Positions 61,034 to 64,000 of a stretch of 64,000 bases of DNA are shown here, piece by piece (the first letter of the stretch is position 1; the number at the start of each line of letters is the position of its first letter). The position numbers were made by a program, and so were the translations under genes. The DNA is taken from positions 124,001-188,000 of the forward strand of contig NZ_SCHN01000014.1 in NCBI RefSeq assembly GCF_004120195.1, in the 5' to 3' direction. The notes beneath the pieces were generated by a model. The model was not told where the DNA came from. It ran no database searches and saw nothing but the letters and a program-made list of their open reading frames with translations. The stretch comes from Enterovibrio baiacu (GTDB lineage Bacteria > Pseudomonadota > Gammaproteobacteria > Enterobacterales > Vibrionaceae).

Positions 61034-61579
61034 TCAGATCGTGAAGATCGTTGAACGGTAGAATTTCAATTCTTCGATCGATTCACGGATATCATCCAGT
61101 GCAAGGTGAGTACCTTGTTTGTGGAATCCATTGAGGAGGTCTGGTTGCCAGCGACGCACCAATTCTTTGATTGTGCTGACATCAACCGTTCTGTAGTGGA
61201 AGAAACGTTCCAAATCAGACATGTGCTGATACAAGAAACGACGGTCTTGGCCGACGCTGTTACCGCAAATTGGGGAAACACCCGCAGGCACCCACTGCTG
61301 CAAAAACGCGATGGTTTCTTTGATCGCTTGATCTTCCGTCACCGTGCTAGCTTTCACACGGTCCACCAGCCCACTACCAGTGTGCGTATTGGTACACCAA
61401 TCGTCCATTTTCGCTAATTCATCGTCTGATTGATGAATTGCAAGAACTGGCCCTTCAGCTAACACATTAAGTTCAGCATCTGTCACGATGGTCGCAATCT
61501 CAATGATTTTATGAACTTGAGGGTCAAGTCCGGTCATTTCGAGATCAATCCAGATTAAATTCTTATCGCTGAAAGACAT
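61034..61579 (-). CDS. orn: Oligoribonuclease
   Basis: A 181-residue DEDD-family 3'-5' exonuclease that degrades dinucleotides, including pGpG from cyclic-di-GMP turnover. Motifs: [36 protein letters not shown]. Divergent from rsgA. Confidence 0.97.
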   Translation of the reverse strand: MSFSDKNLIWIDLEMTGLDPQVHKIIEIATIVTDAELNVLAEGPVLAIHQSDDELAKMDDWCTNTHTGSGLVDRVKASTVTEDQAIKETIAFLQQWVPAGVSPICGNSVGQDRRFLYQHMSDLERFFHYRTVDVSTIKELVRRWQPDLLNGFHKQGTHLALDDIRESIEELKFYRSTIFTI

Positions 61580-61657
61580 CCAATTTGCCTATTTTACAAG
61601 TAAACCATGTATCATACTTAGCCTGACATGAAAGCCAACTAAACTAGCGACATTCTC

Positions 61658-62710
61658 GTGGCAAAAAAGAAAAAGCTCACAAAAGGCCAAATTCGCCGAG
61701 TACGGACAAACCAAAAGAAACGTGTTGATCAACAGCAAGAGGGCGTCCAATGGGATGAATCTCTGCTCGAGTCCGCCCGTGAAGGGGTCGTTATTACCCG
61801 TTTTGGACAACATGCCGACATTGAAGATCTTCAAACGAATGTGATTCACCGTTGTAATCTTCGCCGTTCAATTGAAAGCTTGGTGACTGGTGATACCGTT
61901 GTCTGGCGTCCTGGTGTAGAAACACTGCAAGGCATTGCTGGCGTTGTGGAAGGTGTCCACGAACGTCGTTCAGTGCTGACGCGCCCTGATTACTATGACG
62001 GTGTAAAACCAGTCGCGGCTAACATTGATCAAGTCGTGATCGTTTCCGCGATATTACCCGAATTATCTACCAACATTATAGACCGTTACCTGATCGCGAC
62101 AGAACAGGTCGATTTCAAGCCACTTATCGTCATTAATAAGATAGACCTCCTTGACGCGAATGGCCTTGAAACTGTCAAAAATACCCTCGCCATTTACACG
62201 CAGATTGGCTACGACGTCATGATGGTCAGCCAAAAGACAGGCGAAGGTATGGTTGAATTGAAACAGCGTCTTTCAGAAGGCACCAGCATTTTCGTTGGCC
62301 AATCTGGCGTCGGAAAATCGAGCCTAGTCAATGCCCTACTGCCTGACGTTAACGCTGAAACGTGTGAAGTTTCTGAAAACTCAGGGCTTGGCCAACACAC
62401 CACGACCACGGCAAGACTCTATCACTTCCCCGATGGTGGTGATTTGATTGATAGCCCTGGGGTGCGTGAATTTGGTTTATGGCACCTTGAGCTAGACCAT
62501 GTCACCTATGGCTTCAAAGAGTTCCGCGATTACCTTGGCGGCTGTAAGTTCCGCGATTGCAAACATGGGGATGATCCCGGCTGTATGCTTCGCGAAGCCG
62601 TTAGTGAAGGGAAGATCAGTCAAACACGCTTTGATAGCTACCACAAAATCATCGAAAGCATGTCTGAGATGAAGGCAAACCGTCAGTTCTCACGCGACAA
62701 AGAGAACTGA
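61658..62710 (+). CDS. rsgA: RsgA, ribosome small-subunit GTPase
   Basis: A 350-residue circularly permuted GTPase that checks late 30S assembly. OB-fold first, then G4 (NKIDLLD) before G1 ([15 protein letters not shown]) and G3 (DSPGVREFG), with a C-terminal zinc set [14 protein letters not shown]. The start is GTG at 61658; basic [12 protein letters not shown]-terminus is typical. Confidence 0.96.
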   Translation: MAKKKKLTKGQIRRVRTNQKKRVDQQQEGVQWDESLLESAREGVVITRFGQHADIEDLQTNVIHRCNLRRSIESLVTGDTVVWRPGVETLQGIAGVVEGVHERRSVLTRPDYYDGVKPVAANIDQVVIVSAILPELSTNIIDRYLIATEQVDFKPLIVINKIDLLDANGLETVKNTLAIYTQIGYDVMMVSQKTGEGMVELKQRLSEGTSIFVGQSGVGKSSLVNALLPDVNAETCEVSENSGLGQHTTTTARLYHFPDGGDLIDSPGVREFGLWHLELDHVTYGFKEFRDYLGGCKFRDCKHGDDPGCMLREAVSEGKISQTRFDSYHKIIESMSEMKANRQFSRDKEN

Positions 62711-62825
62711 TAGACACCTTTTCGCACACCTCTGGTTAGCGGCCTGTTAATTTTGTAAACTGTGCCGCTAATTGAATTCTGGCCTTTGAAATTTCGAGGG
62801 CAATCTACGAGTTAGGAAAATCACC

Positions 62826-63737
62826 GTGTCTAACGATTTAAAGATTGGCCTGCAGTACTGCATGCCGAAACATCTCCTCACCCGCCTAATGGGTAAATTG
62901 GCAGCCGCAAAAGCGGGCTTTCTGACAACCACAGTTATCAAATGGTTTGTTCGCCAATACAAGGTCGAGATGAGCGAAGCGAAGAATCCAGATCCGGCGA
63001 GCTACCCGACGTTTAATGACTTTTTCGTTCGTGAGTTAAAAGAAGGCGCACGCCCACTTAACGACGATGCGAATGTGATCAGCCACCCTGCTGACGCATG
63101 TGTAAGCCAAGCCGGTCCTATTGAGCATGGTCGTTTGATCCAAGCAAAAGGTCACACCTATGATGCGTGTGAACTACTTGGCGGTGACGCACAGCTAGCG
63201 GAAGAATTTGCTGATGGTGACTTTGCAACCCTGTACCTATCACCACGCGACTATCACCGTGTTCACATGCCGTGTGACGGCACACTGCGTCAAATGATCT
63301 ACGTGCCGGGCGATCTGTTCTCTGTAAACCCATTGACCGCTGAAAACGTGCCAAACCTGTTTGCACGTAATGAGCGCGTTGTGTGTATTTTTGATACGGC
63401 GTTTGGTCCACTGGCACAAGTGCTGGTTGGCGCAACCATCGTAGGCAGCATCGAAACCACGTGGGCAGGCACCATCACGCCACCAACAGGTCAAAGCATC
63501 CGTCGTTGGGATTACCCTGCAGAAGGCGATCAAGCGGTCACCATCAACAAAGGTGAAGAAATGGGTCGCTTCAAGTTGGGCTCGACCGTGATTAACCTGT
63601 TCCCGAAAGGCGCAATTCAGTTCGATGACAGCATCACGCCAGGCGCAGTGACTCGTATGGGTGAAGCGTATGCTCACCAAGCTGCCGCCACCAAGCCGAC
63701 CCAAGACGAAGATCAAAGCGAAACGCAAACCGCGTAA
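62826..63737 (+). CDS. psd: Phosphatidylserine decarboxylase proenzyme
   Basis: A 303-residue membrane-associated enzyme making phosphatidylethanolamine. Self-cleavage at the Gly-Ser of [11 protein letters not shown] yields the pyruvoyl group. HxH-type active residues lie in [13 protein letters not shown]. Start GTG at 62826. A Gln/Thr/Asp-rich C-terminal extension ([12 protein letters not shown]) goes beyond the usual end. Confidence 0.97.
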   Translation: MSNDLKIGLQYCMPKHLLTRLMGKLAAAKAGFLTTTVIKWFVRQYKVEMSEAKNPDPASYPTFNDFFVRELKEGARPLNDDANVISHPADACVSQAGPIEHGRLIQAKGHTYDACELLGGDAQLAEEFADGDFATLYLSPRDYHRVHMPCDGTLRQMIYVPGDLFSVNPLTAENVPNLFARNERVVCIFDTAFGPLAQVLVGATIVGSIETTWAGTITPPTGQSIRRWDYPAEGDQAVTINKGEEMGRFKLGSTVINLFPKGAIQFDDSITPGAVTRMGEAYAHQAAATKPTQDEDQSETQTA

Positions 63738-63760
63738 AGCAAATTCTGAATCTGCGACGA

Positions 63761-63784
63761 AAAGGGCATTATTGCCCTTTTTTT
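63761..63784 (+). terminator. Terminator after psd
   Basis: AAAGGGCA-TTAT-TGCCCTTT followed by further T, 24 bases past the psd stop. Confidence 0.88.
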
Positions 63785-63928
63785 GTACGTAAACCTTATC
63801 CAAGAACAGAGAAATCCTGTCGACGCACCGTAAGCTATAAACCGTACATTTGCCTTCCAACACAATGAATTTCAGCTCGAATTCGTTGGATGATACGCAG
63901 TTTATTCTTAACGGACGGTGACAAATCT

Positions 63929-64000
63929 ATGCCAAGACTTTCTCGTGCCGATGGCATTAAGTTTCTACTCGCATTTGGTATTCCCCTCGGCGTGTTGATG
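63929..64000 (+). CDS. 5' end of a membrane protein downstream of psd (partial)
   Basis: An ATG at 63929, behind GGACGGTG, opens a frame that stays open to the window edge (24 codons). Residues from about 10 on are hydrophobic (KFLLAFGIPLGVLM), suggesting a membrane protein. A sodium-coupled anion transporter follows psd in some Vibrionaceae, but this fragment is too short to identify. Confidence 0.55.
   Translation, partial: MPRLSRADGIKFLLAFGIPLGVLM

Noticed and set aside
63240-63863. 207-codon minus-strand frame opposite psd
   Set aside because: It is antisense to psd and crosses its terminator.

Overview
This window is chromosomal DNA from a gammaproteobacterium, most likely a member of the Vibrionaceae. 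The order rpsF-priB-rpsR-rplI-dnaB-alr, the polar-flagellar gene motX, the nsrR-rnr-rlmB block with divergent hmp, and the run purA-yjeT-hflC-hflK-hflX-hfq-miaA-mutL-amiB-tsaE-nnr followed by queG, tRNA-Gly, orn, rsgA and psd are typical of that group. Base composition looks close to 50% G+C. A Grimontia/Enterovibrio/Salinivibrio-like organism would fit, but the genus cannot be fixed by reading alone. I saw no IS element, prophage or CRISPR array.

Region 1 (1-15.4 kb) is a quinoprotein alcohol-oxidation island. On the minus strand it holds pqqA-B-C-D-E (PQQ synthesis), a NosR-like membrane flavo/iron-sulfur protein, an acetaldehyde-type dehydrogenase, a periplasmic PQQ alcohol dehydrogenase, a MxaJ-like binding protein and a small cytochrome c. 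Divergent from these on the plus strand are a second binding protein, a YVTN beta-propeller and an ABC transporter (ATPase plus permease) of the kind found with PQQ alcohol catabolism. The alcohol dehydrogenase has an Asp-Phe-Asp motif at the active site, which is the signature of lanthanide-using enzymes.

Region 2 (15.4-31.9 kb) is mostly housekeeping: an outer-membrane barrel, pspG with a readable sigma-54 promoter, dusA, a small DUF2024/secreted-protein pair with a divergent MarR regulator, zur, cheX, pgi, yjbQ, a Calx-beta surface protein, a BamA-like barrel, alr, dnaB, a DUF481 barrel, and the rpsF operon. Two intergenic gaps (7.74 and 30.28 kb) carry tandem 7-base repeats with a shared GAGAT core.

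Region 3 (31.9-39.9 kb) is the best candidate for an undescribed system. It is a compact plus-strand operon encoding a small PRD-like protein, an SFCGS glycine-rich protein, a DUF4312 protein, two polytopic membrane proteins (DUF4311, DUF4310), an amidohydrolase/deacetylase, a DgaE-like PLP ammonia-lyase and a KDGP aldolase, followed by a PRD/EIIB/EIIA transcriptional regulator. I read it as an uptake and catabolic route for an N-acylated amino-sugar acid, with the four small proteins forming an uncharacterised transporter.

Region 4 (39.9-64 kb) is the conserved core described above. The gap between queG and six near-identical tRNA-Gly(GCC) genes holds a cluster of DnaA boxes, at the position where I recall E. 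coli having its datA locus.
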